A DNA stretch of 50,547 nt from a virus. Where the stretch lies: positions 1 through 50,547 of IMG/VR virus record IMGVR_UViG_3300020156_000007, one strand, 5' to 3'. Of the stretch, positions 36,183 to 45,082 are shown in pieces; positions within the stretch are counted from its first letter, which is position 1; each line of letters starts with the position of its first letter. The notes under the pieces are model-generated. The model had not been told where the DNA came from, made no database searches, and worked only from the letters and a program-made list of their open reading frames with translations. The position numbers were made by a program, and so were the translations under genes.

Positions 36183-38150
36183 ATGGCGGAGATGGTGGGT
36201 TCGGGGAGCAAGGGCGTCGGCGTCCGCCTGTTCGTCGAGGGCGGCGAGCTGGTCCGCAAGACGTTCGACCAGATCGGCGACAGCGGCAAGAAGATGTGGG
36301 CCGAGCTGGGCGCCGGCACGAAACAGGCGAACCCCGCGCTGAAGGGCGTCAACGCCATCGCCGACGAGGGCAAGCAGGCCATCGCCGGCCTGGCCGACCA
36401 GGCCGGCGGCCTGGGCCGGGCGCTCAGCGCCGTCGGCCCGCTGGGCGTGGCGGCGGCGGCGGCCATGGGCGGCCTCGCCATCGCCATCAACCGCGCCCGC
36501 GAGGCCATGACCTGGGCGGCCGACCTGACCGACCAGGCCGAGCAGCTGGGGGTGACGACCGAGGCGCTGCAGGCCTATCGCTTCGCCGCCGAGGACGTTG
36601 GCGCCTCGGCCGGGGCGATGGAGTCGAGCCTCGGCAGCCTGAACAAGGCCATCGGCGCAATCCGCACCGGGGTCGGCGACGGCAAGGTGGTCGAGGCCCT
36701 GCAGGCCATCGGCTTCACGCCGGAGCAGATCGCCAGCCTGGAAAGCGCCGACCAGCTGCTCCTGGCTGTGGCCGACAAGATCGCGGAGACCGGCGACATC
36801 GCCGAGGCGACCAAGATCGCCGACGCGCTCGGGATCGACCGGGAACTGATCCCGGCCCTGATGCGCGGCAGCACCGCCCTGACCGATGCGACCGAAAAGG
36901 CGCGGAATCTCGGCCTGGTCATGGGCGACGACCTGGTCGCCGGCCTCGACGCCGCCAACCGCGAGGTCGAGATCGCCAACCAGCGGATCGGCATGGAGAT
37001 GCGCCGGGCCTTCGTGGAACTGGCGCCGGCCATCGCGGGCACGACCTCGGCCCTGGCCGACTTCCTCGGCTGGGCGCGCCAGACCGCGAACGATCCGGGG
37101 TTCCAGACCCTGATGAGCTACCTGGTCCCGGGCGGTGCGGACCTGCGCCGGGGCATGCGGCGGATCCGCGACCAGGCGGCCATGGCGGCGCGGGTCGGCA
37201 CGACGGACGAGAGTTCCGTCGCGTCGAACTACGACCTCTCGGGCCTGTCGGTAAACACGCCGCGGCTGACCACGGTCGCCCCGCCCGTCCGCTCCGGCGG
37301 CGGCGGAGTGCGGGCCGGTGGCGGATCCTCCGCCCGCCCGGCCGGCATCAAGGCCGAACGCTACGACCGGATCGAGATCGTCAGCGCCGAGGAAATCTCG
37401 CGCATGCAGCTGGCGCTCCAGCTGGAGACGGCGCGCATCGCCAAGAACGAGCAGCTGATTGCGGCCTTGGAGCGCGAGCTGGAGCTGCGCGAGCTGATCG
37501 ACCGCTACACGAAGATGGGCCTGTCGGAGGACGACGCCCGGACCAGCGCGGAACTGACCCAGTGGCAGCGCGACCAGGCCCGCTTCGCCGACATGAGCGG
37601 CTTCACGGCCAACCGGGCCGACGAGCTGCGCGCGTCTTTCGACGCTCTGGAGGAGACCCGCCAGGCCCGCATCGACGACATGCGCCAGGTCTGGCGCGAG
37701 GGGGCGCGGGCGGCCGTGGCCGGCGACTTCAAGGAATGGCTGGCCGACCAGATCGGCCAGGCCTGGTTGAAGGGCCTCGACGACGTGTCCGGCCAGCTGT
37801 TCGACCTGCTGTTCAACATCATCGGCGGCGGCTCCGGCGCCTTCGGCATGAGCGGGACCGGCTCGGGTTCCGGCGGCTTCGACTGGCTGGGCGCCATCGG
37901 CAGCGTGTTCGGCCTGGGCGGCGGCTCCAGCGGCTGGGGTTCGCCGGGGAGCCCGGGCTTCGGCGGGGGCGGCGGCACGGCGAAGATCGAACTGACGTCG
38001 AAGATGGCCGTGCCCGAGGGGTATGTCCCCGACGCCAAGCTGCAGCAGATGTTCGCCGCAACCCACGAGTCCGCCATCCAGAAGGCGGTCGAGATGGTGC
38101 GGGAGCGCAACCCGGACATGACGATCGAGCATCGGCTGCTCAGGGGCTGA
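36183..38150 (+). CDS. Tail tape measure protein
   Basis: A 655-residue protein with GGAGG before the ATG. N-terminal helices, a hydrophobic Ala/Gly segment (about 84-105), coiled-coil stretches (ALQLETARIAKNEQLIAALE, about 400) and a Gly-rich end (about 550-600). Tape length scales with tail length at roughly 0.15 nm per residue, so a short tail of about 100 nm is expected. It follows the frameshifted chaperone, as in other long-tailed phages. Confidence 0.9.
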   Translation: MAEMVGSGSKGVGVRLFVEGGELVRKTFDQIGDSGKKMWAELGAGTKQANPALKGVNAIADEGKQAIAGLADQAGGLGRALSAVGPLGVAAAAAMGGLAIAINRAREAMTWAADLTDQAEQLGVTTEALQAYRFAAEDVGASAGAMESSLGSLNKAIGAIRTGVGDGKVVEALQAIGFTPEQIASLESADQLLLAVADKIAETGDIAEATKIADALGIDRELIPALMRGSTALTDATEKARNLGLVMGDDLVAGLDAANREVEIANQRIGMEMRRAFVELAPAIAGTTSALADFLGWARQTANDPGFQTLMSYLVPGGADLRRGMRRIRDQAAMAARVGTTDESSVASNYDLSGLSVNTPRLTTVAPPVRSGGGGVRAGGGSSARPAGIKAERYDRIEIVSAEEISRMQLALQLETARIAKNEQLIAALERELELRELIDRYTKMGLSEDDARTSAELTQWQRDQARFADMSGFTANRADELRASFDALEETRQARIDDMRQVWREGARAAVAGDFKEWLADQIGQAWLKGLDDVSGQLFDLLFNIIGGGSGAFGMSGTGSGSGGFDWLGAIGSVFGLGGGSSGWGSPGSPGFGGGGGTAKIELTSKMAVPEGYVPDAKLQQMFAATHESAIQKAVEMVRERNPDMTIEHRLLRG

Positions 38151-38160
38151 GGGGTGAAGC

Positions 38161-38781
38161 ATGGCTGACGCTTGGCCCCTGTCGTCCTTTCCGATCGGCT
38201 TCTATCGCCCGCGGATCGTGGGGACCGTCTTCGACGGTGGCCCGACCATCTTCCGGCCGGGCCAACTAGCCCGGGTGGACGGCGGCGGCTGGTGGGAAAT
38301 GGAGCTGGACGGCTCGAAGATCACCACCCAGGCGCAGCGTCAGGAGTGGAACGCGCTGATGCTGGACGCGGAACAGGGCGTGGGCCTGTTCGAAGTGCCG
38401 TACCTGCAGGAGACGCCTGAAATCCATACCGCCCGGTCGCAAGGCGCCGTGGCGCTCGGCGCGACGACGGTGGCGATCCAGCGGCTGTCGGGCGGCGGCG
38501 GGTGGAGCATCGGCCGCGGCATGGTCTTCGAAGTCGATCATCCGACCGTCGGAAAGCGCGCCTACATGGTGAAGCGCCAGATCTCGAACGTCGGCAGCGT
38601 CGACACCTGCGAGGTCCGCCCCACGGTGCGCGAAGCCTTCGCCGACGACACGCCACTGAACTTCATCAACCCCCACATCCTGATGCGGATCGACGACCGC
38701 GAGGGCGACGCCTGGCCGCGGTTCGACGGGACCTGGGGCGCCGAGACCTCGGTGCGTTTCGTCGAGGCCTTCGGGGTCTGA
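38161..38781 (+). CDS. Distal tail protein-like
   Basis: A 206-residue protein just after the tape measure. Beta-rich with YRPRIVGTVFDGGPTIF, GGWWEMELDGSKITTQAQRQ and YMVKRQISNVGSVDTCEVRP. In alphaproteobacterial siphoviruses and gene transfer agents this position holds a distal tail or baseplate-ring protein. Function inferred from order and composition. Confidence 0.65.
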   Translation: MADAWPLSSFPIGFYRPRIVGTVFDGGPTIFRPGQLARVDGGGWWEMELDGSKITTQAQRQEWNALMLDAEQGVGLFEVPYLQETPEIHTARSQGAVALGATTVAIQRLSGGGGWSIGRGMVFEVDHPTVGKRAYMVKRQISNVGSVDTCEVRPTVREAFADDTPLNFINPHILMRIDDREGDAWPRFDGTWGAETSVRFVEAFGV

Positions 38782-38783
38782 CC

Positions 38784-39374
38784 ATGGCTTTCATCTCAAG
38801 CGAGGCCGCAGCCGCCGCCGCGAAGAACCAGGTGCGCGCGCTCTACTTCCTGCGCGTGGCCACTGACCCTGTGCTCCGCTGCTGTTCCTCCGCCGGCGAC
38901 CGCCAGCTGCCCGAAGACAACGTAGAAACCACGGATGGGGCGACCTATCTGGGGGTCGGCGAAGTGACCGATGTGCCGGTGTTCGAGGCCGTGGTGAACG
39001 GCGCGGCGCAACGGACCAGCTTCGTCCTGTCGGGGGTGTCGGACCGGGTGTTGGCCCTGGCCCAGCTCGACGCGCCGTCGATCCGGGGTGCGGAGGCGAA
39101 TTTCGGCGTCCTGTTCCTGGGCGAGGACCTGCAGCCGGTCGCCGACATGCTCTGGCTGCGCCGGGGCGTAGCAGACCAGTTGGTGACGGCGCGCCGCTTC
39201 GGAGCGCGGTCCGTGGCCCTATCTATCGGCTGGGGCCTGGTGAACCGCCGCCGGCCCTGGCTGTCATTCTTCACCCGGCAGTACCAGATCCGGCGTTCAC
39301 CGACCGACAAGGGCTGCGACCGCACGCCGAGGTATGAGCGCGCCAATCGGAAGTGGCCGCTGTGGGGCGACTGA
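38784..39374 (+). CDS. Minor tail protein, hypothetical
   Basis: A 196-residue protein starting two bases after the preceding stop. It contains NQVRALYFLRVATDPVLRCC, TYLGVGEVTDVPVFEAVVNG and a basic C-terminus (RRSPTDKGCDRTPRYERANR). Similar proteins with a final Cys-containing DKGCD...R..A motif sit at the hub-assembly position (lambda gpL analogue) in related phages. Four Cys could bind a metal cluster as in gpL, a speculation. It overlaps the next gene by 22 bases. Confidence 0.65.
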   Translation: MAFISSEAAAAAAKNQVRALYFLRVATDPVLRCCSSAGDRQLPEDNVETTDGATYLGVGEVTDVPVFEAVVNGAAQRTSFVLSGVSDRVLALAQLDAPSIRGAEANFGVLFLGEDLQPVADMLWLRRGVADQLVTARRFGARSVALSIGWGLVNRRRPWLSFFTRQYQIRRSPTDKGCDRTPRYERANRKWPLWGD

Positions 39375-39784
39375 AACTCGGCGGTTTCCTAGATCAGGCG
39401 GCGCGCACACCCTTTGTCTGGGGCGGCCTGGCGGGTCAGGACTGCATGATCTTCGTCGCCGACTGGGCCCTCTTGCGGACCGGGCGGGACCCGGCGGCGC
39501 GCTGGCGCGGGTCCTACGACAGCGAGGCGGGCGCGGGCCTTATTCTGGACGCCCTGGGCGGCCTGGTCCCGTTGCTCGACGAAGGGCTCGGCGCGGACGG
39601 CTGGGTTAGCACGGCCGATCCCGTCAGCGGCGACATCGGCGCGGTCGAGGTGCGGGCCGTTGATGGGCGAGCGGCGCTCGCCGGCGCGGTCCGCACCGGC
39701 GGCCTTTGGGCCGTCAAGGCTCAGTCCGGTCTGGGCCTGATCCGCGCCGCCCCTGCCGCCGCCTGGACCTGGCCCGAGAGGTAA
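39353..39784 (+). CDS. NlpC/P60-like tail protein (DUF6950 type)
   Basis: A 143-residue protein from a GTG inside the end of the preceding gene. FVWGGLAGQDCMIFVADW (about residues 21-38) has the Cys context of a cysteine peptidase of the NlpC/P60 class, the lambda gpK-like position, where such enzymes help tail assembly or cell-wall passage. The His partner is not evident, so activity is uncertain. A palindrome copy lies in the C-terminal third. Confidence 0.7.
   Translation: MAAVGRLKLGGFLDQAARTPFVWGGLAGQDCMIFVADWALLRTGRDPAARWRGSYDSEAGAGLILDALGGLVPLLDEGLGADGWVSTADPVSGDIGAVEVRAVDGRAALAGAVRTGGLWAVKAQSGLGLIRAAPAAAWTWPER
39667..39681. repeat. Dispersed 15-bp palindrome, copy 13 (centre G)
   Basis: Perfect GCGAGCGGCGCTCGC in frame in the NlpC/P60-like gene (GRAALA). 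Confidence 0.9.
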
Positions 39785-39788
39785 CGAC

Positions 39789-41702
39789 ATGCCACAGGCG
39801 ATGGTGGCCGCCGTCGCGGCGGTCGGAAACTGGGTCGCCCACGCGACGGCGACCGTCCTGATCAACGCCGGCGTCGGGATCAACACGGCCTTCGCCATCG
39901 CCCACGTCGCGGGGGCCGTCGTCGAAGGTCTGGTCTACACCGGGCTTCAGGCCGGCGCGGCGGCCCTGATGGCGCCGGAAGTGCCCAAGTCCGAGGCCGG
40001 CAAGACGGCCCTGCTGCAGCCCATGCCCGCCCGCCAGTACGTGCTGGGCCAGGCGCGGGTTTCCGGGCCCTACATGCTGTGGGAGTCGAAGAAACGCCTC
40101 TACGACGTGATCGCCTTCGCCGACCAGGAGCTCGACTCCATCGGCAAGCTTTGGCTGCACGACGACGAGGTCACCGTCGACGCCAACAACAAGGTCAACC
40201 GGTTGCCGACAGGGGCGTACGGCGGCCACGGGGTGTGGATCTTCACCCGCCTCGGCCTGCCGACGGAGACAAGCTACACGGTCGAGTCCACGCTCGGCGG
40301 GAGCGGCGAGGTGCCGGTGGGCCCCACGCCGTTTTCCGAACTGGGCGCCGACGTCTGGACCGAGGATCACCGGCTGGACGGCATCGCTTCGGGCTGCCTG
40401 ATCTGCGCGCCGGTCGAGCAGGACCGGTTTCACCGGGTGTTCCCGAACGGCTATCCGGTGCTGCAGGTCGAGGCGAAGGCCAAGCACTACGACTGGCGGC
40501 CCGAAGGCGTCGATGAGCAGGATCCGGACGACGATGCGACGCACCTTCCGTCGCTCAACCCGATCGTGCTGTTGGCGAACTATCTCACCACACCGACCGA
40601 GACGGAGACCCGTGGAGACCGCTTCGACCGGCTGATCCTGCCGCAGATCCAGTCCTGGACGACCGCGGCAGACGACTGCGACGACGAGATCCCGCTCAAG
40701 GCCGGCGGCTCCGAGCCGCGCTACCGGGCGGTCGGCGTGTTCTACTATGCGTCCACCCATCCGGTGGAAGTCATTGCCCGGCTGTTGGAGGCCTGCGACG
40801 GCTGGATGGCCGAGTCGGGGGACGGCTCGTGGACCGTCCAGGCGGGCGTGTTCCGCGAGCCCACCTTCACCCTGGTGGGCAAGGCCGAGGGCGGGCACAT
40901 CCGCGAGATCGTCCACAATACCGGGCGACCCAGCGAACAGGCCGTCAACGAACTGGCCTTCAGCTACAACTCGCTCGACCACGCGTATTCGATGGCGCCG
41001 GGCGACCCCTGGCGTGACGAGGCCGACATCGCCGAGCTGGGCGCGGTGATGACCCAGTCGCTGCCTCTGGGCGCCGTGCCCAGCCACGGCCAGGGCCGGC
41101 GGCTGTGCAAGCGCCGGATGCACCGGATGACCGCGCCCGGCTGGGGGCGGTGCCGAACCGACCTGGTCGGGTTCAACATCCTCGGCGAACGGCTGATCAA
41201 GATCGCCGTCGAAGACGGGGAGTGGGACGCGCTCCAGGACATCACCGTCGAGGTCGTCGGCTCGCCACGGATCGACTTCAAGAACCTGGCGGTCGAGTTC
41301 GATTACGTCGTCATCGACATCGCCGCCGCCAACGCCTGGGATCCGGAGACGGAAGAGGGCGAAGCGCCCCTGTCGGACGACGACCTCGGCGACACCGATC
41401 CCGACAGCATCGACACGCCCACCATCGGCGGCGTGGCCGAGGACGGCGTGCAGCTGGAGATCACGCTTACCGGCCTCGAAACCGGGGCCAACGTGGCCAC
41501 GCGCTGGCGGGAACTGGGCATGGAGAACTGGCTGACGGCATCGCCGAACGAGCCGGTGAATCTGGGCGGCGGGATCTGGACCATCAACACATCGACCGTG
41601 ACCCAGGGCGCCACGCTGGAGGTCGCGATCGCCGCGGTGATCGACGGCTTCTACTCCGACTGGACCGAGCCCTTCGAGTTCACCACCACGGGAGGGGCCT
41701 GA
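39789..41702 (+). CDS. Tail tip / hub protein (J-like)
   Basis: A 637-residue protein. The first 60 residues are hydrophobic (VAAVAAVGNWVAHATATVLI and GAVVEGLVYTGLQAGAAALM), as in the I/J region of tail-tip proteins. The central domain (YVLGQARVSGPYMLWESKKR, HGVWIFTRLGLP) and ALTQSLPLGAV-type blocks resemble phage hub proteins. The C-terminal 170 residues look like a fibronectin-type beta domain (LEITLTGLETGANVATRWRE). It should form the tail tip that contacts the receptor or carries the fibres. Confidence 0.82.
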   Translation: MPQAMVAAVAAVGNWVAHATATVLINAGVGINTAFAIAHVAGAVVEGLVYTGLQAGAAALMAPEVPKSEAGKTALLQPMPARQYVLGQARVSGPYMLWESKKRLYDVIAFADQELDSIGKLWLHDDEVTVDANNKVNRLPTGAYGGHGVWIFTRLGLPTETSYTVESTLGGSGEVPVGPTPFSELGADVWTEDHRLDGIASGCLICAPVEQDRFHRVFPNGYPVLQVEAKAKHYDWRPEGVDEQDPDDDATHLPSLNPIVLLANYLTTPTETETRGDRFDRLILPQIQSWTTAADDCDDEIPLKAGGSEPRYRAVGVFYYASTHPVEVIARLLEACDGWMAESGDGSWTVQAGVFREPTFTLVGKAEGGHIREIVHNTGRPSEQAVNELAFSYNSLDHAYSMAPGDPWRDEADIAELGAVMTQSLPLGAVPSHGQGRRLCKRRMHRMTAPGWGRCRTDLVGFNILGERLIKIAVEDGEWDALQDITVEVVGSPRIDFKNLAVEFDYVVIDIAAANAWDPETEEGEAPLSDDDLGDTDPDSIDTPTIGGVAEDGVQLEITLTGLETGANVATRWRELGMENWLTASPNEPVNLGGGIWTINTSTVTQGATLEVAIAAVIDGFYSDWTEPFEFTTTGGA

Positions 41703-41703
41703 G

Positions 41704-42090
41704 ATGTCCGATCTTCTGGACCCCGTCCCCCAGACCGTCTGGAAGGACATCGGCTGGCAGGAGCCAATGCAGATCGTCGAGGTGGACGAGTCCGGGGCGC
41801 TGACGCCCTACCTCGACCTCGCCAGCGTCACCGAGATCCGCGCCGCCATGCAGCGCCGCACCGAGCGGGGGGTGGAGCAGGGCGAGGTCATCGCGGCGAC
41901 CCTGTCGGGCGAGACCGTCGTCGTCACCGACGCGGACGAGGGGACATTCGAGATCCAGCTGCCGGCGTCCGACGCGGCCCTGACCGCGGCGACGCCCGGC
42001 ACCTGGGACCTGCGCGTCGTCTTCACCCGCGACGACGGGACCGAAGAGCCGGTCTATGTCGGCGTGCGCGAGATCCGCGAGGGCTTCTGA
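41704..42090 (+). CDS. Small tail-tip/baseplate protein
   Basis: A 128-residue acidic protein, one base after the hub stop. Beta-rich with VTEIRAAMQRRTERGVEQGE and DADEGTFEIQLPASDAAL, a pattern close to the N-terminal domain of baseplate upper proteins that anchor fibres. It overlaps the fibre gene by one base. Role inferred from position. Confidence 0.6.
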   Translation: MSDLLDPVPQTVWKDIGWQEPMQIVEVDESGALTPYLDLASVTEIRAAMQRRTERGVEQGEVIAATLSGETVVVTDADEGTFEIQLPASDAALTAATPGTWDLRVVFTRDDGTEEPVYVGVREIREGF

Positions 42091-43991
42091 TGACCCTGCA
42101 AGCTCTTCCCGCCCGCACCCGCATGGGCATGCTCGGCCGCATGGGCCGGCGCGGCCGCGACCTGAAGGAGATCGCCATCGCCGCCGGGGCCCTGCCCCAG
42201 GGCGCCAGCGACGCGCAGTTCATCGCCTGGTTCGGCGCCACGGCCGAGGGCGCTGGCAGCCTGGTCTCGACCGAGTACTTCCACGCCGACCCCGCCCAGG
42301 CCATCCAGGACGCCTTCGTGGAAGGCCGCCCGGTGTTCTACAACGCCGGCGACGAGGAGGACATCGAGCTGCAGCTCGAGTTCCCGTCGTCCGGCGGGGA
42401 TCTGACCGCGCGCCAGGCCAACCACGCCTTCCTGCGCGCCGCCCTGCGCTGGCAGCAGAACTGCGTCGGCGGACCGATCCACCTCGCCCTGCCGCTTCGC
42501 GCGACCGAGACCTACGGCAACACCCTGCATCTGAAGAACGGGGTCTGGCGCCTGCGCGGGCCCCAGGCGCCGGTCTTCATCAACATCAACTCGGTGCAGC
42601 TAACGGCGCCGACGCCGGAAAGGCCCAACCGCTACGGCATCACCGTCAACCTGGCCTCGCCGCTCGCGGCCGACGTGCCGCTGGGCTACACCGTCGCCGC
42701 GCCGAACATGTGGGGCGAGCCCGGCACGGCCAACGATGACGTCCGCTGCCTGACCGGCGCCTACAAGATCGAGAGCATCGGCGAGAACCGCACCAGCTTC
42801 ACCTCCAGCTTCGAGTACCGCCGGGGGACCTACCTGAACGAGCCGCCGGTCGCCCTGTCGACGGCGCTGATGACCACCCCCAGCCACGCCATCGTCAACG
42901 GCATCGCCCGCAACCAGCTGATGGTGCCCTGCAGCGACCTGCAGGTCTTCGGCGGCTGGAACGGACTGACGACCGAGGGCTACTTCCGCCTCGACGCGAC
43001 GGACGGCGCCGCCGCCTTCCGCCGCCGCTACATGGCGATGAGCTATCACGGCACCGACACGGTCGGGACCATGTTCATGCTGGTCGGGCAGGGCGCCACG
43101 GTGCGCTGCGACGACCGCGACATCGACCGGCGCTGTCCGGAACGCTTCTACCGCGCGACCTACAAGGCCCAGGTGACGGTCAACCGGGGCGTCCTGGACG
43201 CCGACGGGGCGGAGGAAGCCATCGTCGCCCAGTCCGCCGGCGACTTCGGCTTCGTCCGCAGCGCCATCGCCGGCGCCCGCGACCACCTCGTATCCATGAC
43301 CGACCACGCGACGGGCGTGATCGACCAGAGCTTCATGGCCCGCGGCGCGCGGACGGCCCAGGTGGACGGGACGGCCGAGCTGACCTTCAAGGGCACGCGC
43401 AGCGTCGACGCCAACCGGGGCCTCTATTCGACCAACGGAGCCGTCATCAACGGCAACGCCGCGGCCAACATCGACCGGACAGAGACACCGATCGACCGGG
43501 CCAACGCCGACGTGCACGGCCCGATCGTGCTGGGCGCCTACAACGGCTCGACCCCGACCGCCGGCGTCTGGCTGGAGGGCGGGGTCTGGTTCCGGGATCT
43601 CGGGACCAACCCGCGCGACGAGGGGATCATGACCCGCCCGGTCGCCGCCGGCGGTTTCGACCGCGCCCCGATCAGCGGCAACGGCGTGATCGAGATCATC
43701 GGCATCGCCGACCCCGACAGCCGCTCCGGCAAGCTGTACGTGAACCTGTCCGACACCCTGGCGCCCGGCACGGCCGAGAACTTCCACGCCAACCTGGTGC
43801 TGGCCCAGGGGCCGATCACGACCGGGGTCAACCCGGGCAAGGTCACGGTGTCGATCGGCTTCGCCGACAGCCAGTGGTGGTTCTACCTGGTCAACGACAC
43901 CGCCTCCTCGGCGGTCGCCGCCCTCTATCCGCGCGGCACCCTGGCCATCGGCAAGTTCGAATCCGAGATCGAGGACGACGAAGAGGCCTGA
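42090..43991 (+). CDS. Tail fibre / receptor-binding protein
   Basis: A 633-residue protein. The N-terminal about 60 residues probably attach to the tail. The rest is beta-rich with repeated Asn/Gly/Thr turns (ITVNLASPLAADVPLGYTV, FEYRRGTYLNEPP, NAAANIDRTETPIDRANADV), consistent with a fibre or beta-helix spike. The C-terminal 150 residues (ENFHANLVLAQGPI ... ALYPRGTLAIGKFE) may be the receptor domain. Such proteins set host range and diverge quickly; no catalytic motif is evident. Confidence 0.72.
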   Translation: MTLQALPARTRMGMLGRMGRRGRDLKEIAIAAGALPQGASDAQFIAWFGATAEGAGSLVSTEYFHADPAQAIQDAFVEGRPVFYNAGDEEDIELQLEFPSSGGDLTARQANHAFLRAALRWQQNCVGGPIHLALPLRATETYGNTLHLKNGVWRLRGPQAPVFININSVQLTAPTPERPNRYGITVNLASPLAADVPLGYTVAAPNMWGEPGTANDDVRCLTGAYKIESIGENRTSFTSSFEYRRGTYLNEPPVALSTALMTTPSHAIVNGIARNQLMVPCSDLQVFGGWNGLTTEGYFRLDATDGAAAFRRRYMAMSYHGTDTVGTMFMLVGQGATVRCDDRDIDRRCPERFYRATYKAQVTVNRGVLDADGAEEAIVAQSAGDFGFVRSAIAGARDHLVSMTDHATGVIDQSFMARGARTAQVDGTAELTFKGTRSVDANRGLYSTNGAVINGNAAANIDRTETPIDRANADVHGPIVLGAYNGSTPTAGVWLEGGVWFRDLGTNPRDEGIMTRPVAAGGFDRAPISGNGVIEIIGIADPDSRSGKLYVNLSDTLAPGTAENFHANLVLAQGPITTGVNPGKVTVSIGFADSQWWFYLVNDTASSAVAALYPRGTLAIGKFESEIEDDEEA

Positions 43992-44036
43992 CGGCCTCCC
44001 TCATCCCACCCCTTCTCCCGAGAGGAGAAGGGCGAC
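43983..44036. repeat. Stop-codon hairpin and CCTTCTCC repeat, copy 2
   Basis: 43983-43998 is GAGGCC-TGAC-GGCCTC with the stop codon of the fibre gene in its loop. 43999-44036 is a relative of the 34245-34282 repeat, with a CCTTCTCC/GGAGAAGG stem. Together they fill the gap before the 44067 gene. Confidence 0.7.
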
Positions 44037-44066
44037 AGACGGCGCTGCGCGCCGAGGAGACTTCCA

Positions 44067-44270
44067 TTGACCATCCTGGCCCGCTTCCGTGTGCGCGAGA
44101 TCACCCCCGGCGACACCGTCGAGACGACCCTCTTCCGCCTGACGGCCGACCATGCCGAGGACGCGCCGGACGTGACGGTGACGGTCGAGTCGCCGGTCTC
44201 CGACCTCTTCGCCCTCGACGCCCAGGTCTACGTCCACATCACGCCCAGCACGTCGGACGTGCCCGATTAA
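44067..44270 (+). CDS. Small hypothetical protein, TTG start
   Basis: A 67-residue protein beginning with TTG; GAGGAG lies about 9 bases upstream. Beta-type composition (ILARFRVREITPGDTVETTLFRL split, then VTVTVESPVSDLF). Probably a small structural or fibre-associated protein. No Met start is available in this frame near the ribosome site. Confidence 0.55.
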   Translation: MTILARFRVREITPGDTVETTLFRLTADHAEDAPDVTVTVESPVSDLFALDAQVYVHITPSTSDVPD

Positions 44271-44296
44271 AACCGCGCCGCGAAGCGGCTCCTTCG

Positions 44297-44320
44297 CCCC
44301 CTCTTCGCTCGCGGAGAGGG
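44297..44320. other. Intergenic hairpin (CCCCTCT/AGAGGGG)
   Basis: A 7-bp stem around TCGCTCGCGG in the 119-base spacer before 44390, followed by GGTGGGGGAGAGG. It resembles the CTCCCC...GGGGAG class of chromosomal interspersed palindromes. No T tract. Confidence 0.55.
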
Positions 44321-44346
44321 GGGTGGGGGAGAGGCCTGCCGCCCGT

Positions 44347-44361
44347 GCGAGCGGCGCTCGC
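44347..44361. repeat. Dispersed 15-bp palindrome, copy 14 (centre G)
   Basis: Perfect GCGAGCGGCGCTCGC, intergenic, 28 bases before the start at 44390. Confidence 0.9.
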
Positions 44362-44389
44362 ATCCCGCCCCGTTCCCTGAGAGGCCGTC

Positions 44390-44944
44390 ATGACCATGTT
44401 CACGCCCCGCGTCACCGCGGGTTTCACCCGTGCGGCCAGCGCCACGGCCTATGCCGCGCTCGACCTGGTCGCCAACTCGACCACGGCGGCCGACGTCGCG
44501 CCGCTGGTGTTCGCAAAGGCGGCCCGGCGGGCGCAGTCCAGCGGCACGATCTCCGGCGCGTCGGTCGTGCTCGAGGCGGCCAGCGGATCGGTGGCCATGC
44601 CGTCGGCGCTGGAGCTGCTGCTGTTCCGCGCCGCGCCCTTCGCCGACGGCGCCTACCCGGCCGACAACGCGCCCCTGGTCGGCGCGTCCGGCGCCCTGAC
44701 CGAGGCGGCGCTGAAGAACCTGGTCGGGCGGTTCCAGTTCACCAGCTTCCTGCAGGGCGGCGCCGCCGTCGCCCAGGCCGCCGGCCAGCCGATCGACCGC
44801 GCCATCACGCCGTTCAGCCTCTACGGCGCCGGCGAGACCGCCCGCGATCTCTACGGCCTGCTGTACCTGCCCACGGGCGCCAGCTGGACGCCGGGCAACG
44901 TGGCGTACGACTTTAGCCTGGCGCTTGACGTCTATCAGGACTGA
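44390..44944 (+). CDS. Hypothetical structural protein
   Basis: A 184-residue Ala-rich protein. It has beta-prone middle segments (SGTISGASVVLEAASGSVAM and FRAAPFADGAYPADNAPLVG) and ends in FSLALDVYQD. Similar proteins follow tail fibres in other phages of this type and may be fibre-associated or capsid-decorating; I cannot choose. It is followed by the pentamer array and a hairpin. Confidence 0.6.
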   Translation: MTMFTPRVTAGFTRAASATAYAALDLVANSTTAADVAPLVFAKAARRAQSSGTISGASVVLEAASGSVAMPSALELLLFRAAPFADGAYPADNAPLVGASGALTEAALKNLVGRFQFTSFLQGGAAVAQAAGQPIDRAITPFSLYGAGETARDLYGLLYLPTGASWTPGNVAYDFSLALDVYQD

Positions 44945-44961
44945 GGCAGAGTTCACCTCCC

Positions 44962-45041
44962 GGCCAGGCTCGGTTGGGCTAGGCAGGGCTCGTCAGGGCC
45001 TGGCGCCGTGTGGCATGGCTCGGCTAGGCAAGGGTAGGGGC
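44962..45041. repeat. 5-bp GGCNN array, 16 units
   Basis: Eighty bases read in uninterrupted 5-base steps: GGCCA GGCTC GGTTG, then GGCTA GGCAG GGCTC, GTCAG GGCCT GGCGC, CGTGT GGCAT GGCTC, GGCTA GGCAA GGGTA GGGGC. Eleven of 16 units begin GGC and the rest differ at one or two of the first three bases, while the last two vary freely. It is non-coding and lies between two structural genes. Confidence 0.85.
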
Positions 45042-45067
45042 GGATCTTCGGGTCCGCCCCTCGTCAT
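45036..45067 (+). terminator. Possible terminator hairpin
   Basis: A 9-bp stem AGGGGCGGA/TCCGCCCCT (45036-45044 with 45053-45061) with loop TCTTCGGG, followed by CGTCATTTC. The weak T tract makes it a partial terminator or processing hairpin at the end of the pentamer array. Confidence 0.55.
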
Positions 45068-45082
45068 TTCAGGGAAAATCAG

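Noticed and set aside
35490-41750. Minus-strand frames of 890 and 678 codons opposite the tail genes.
   Set aside because: Shadows of the tape measure and tail-tip genes, with no recognisable motifs.
44962-45041. The GGCNN array as a tRNA or other structured RNA gene.
   Set aside because: No cloverleaf arms, anticodon loop or CCA-proximal pairing could be drawn, and the 5-base period explains the similarity.
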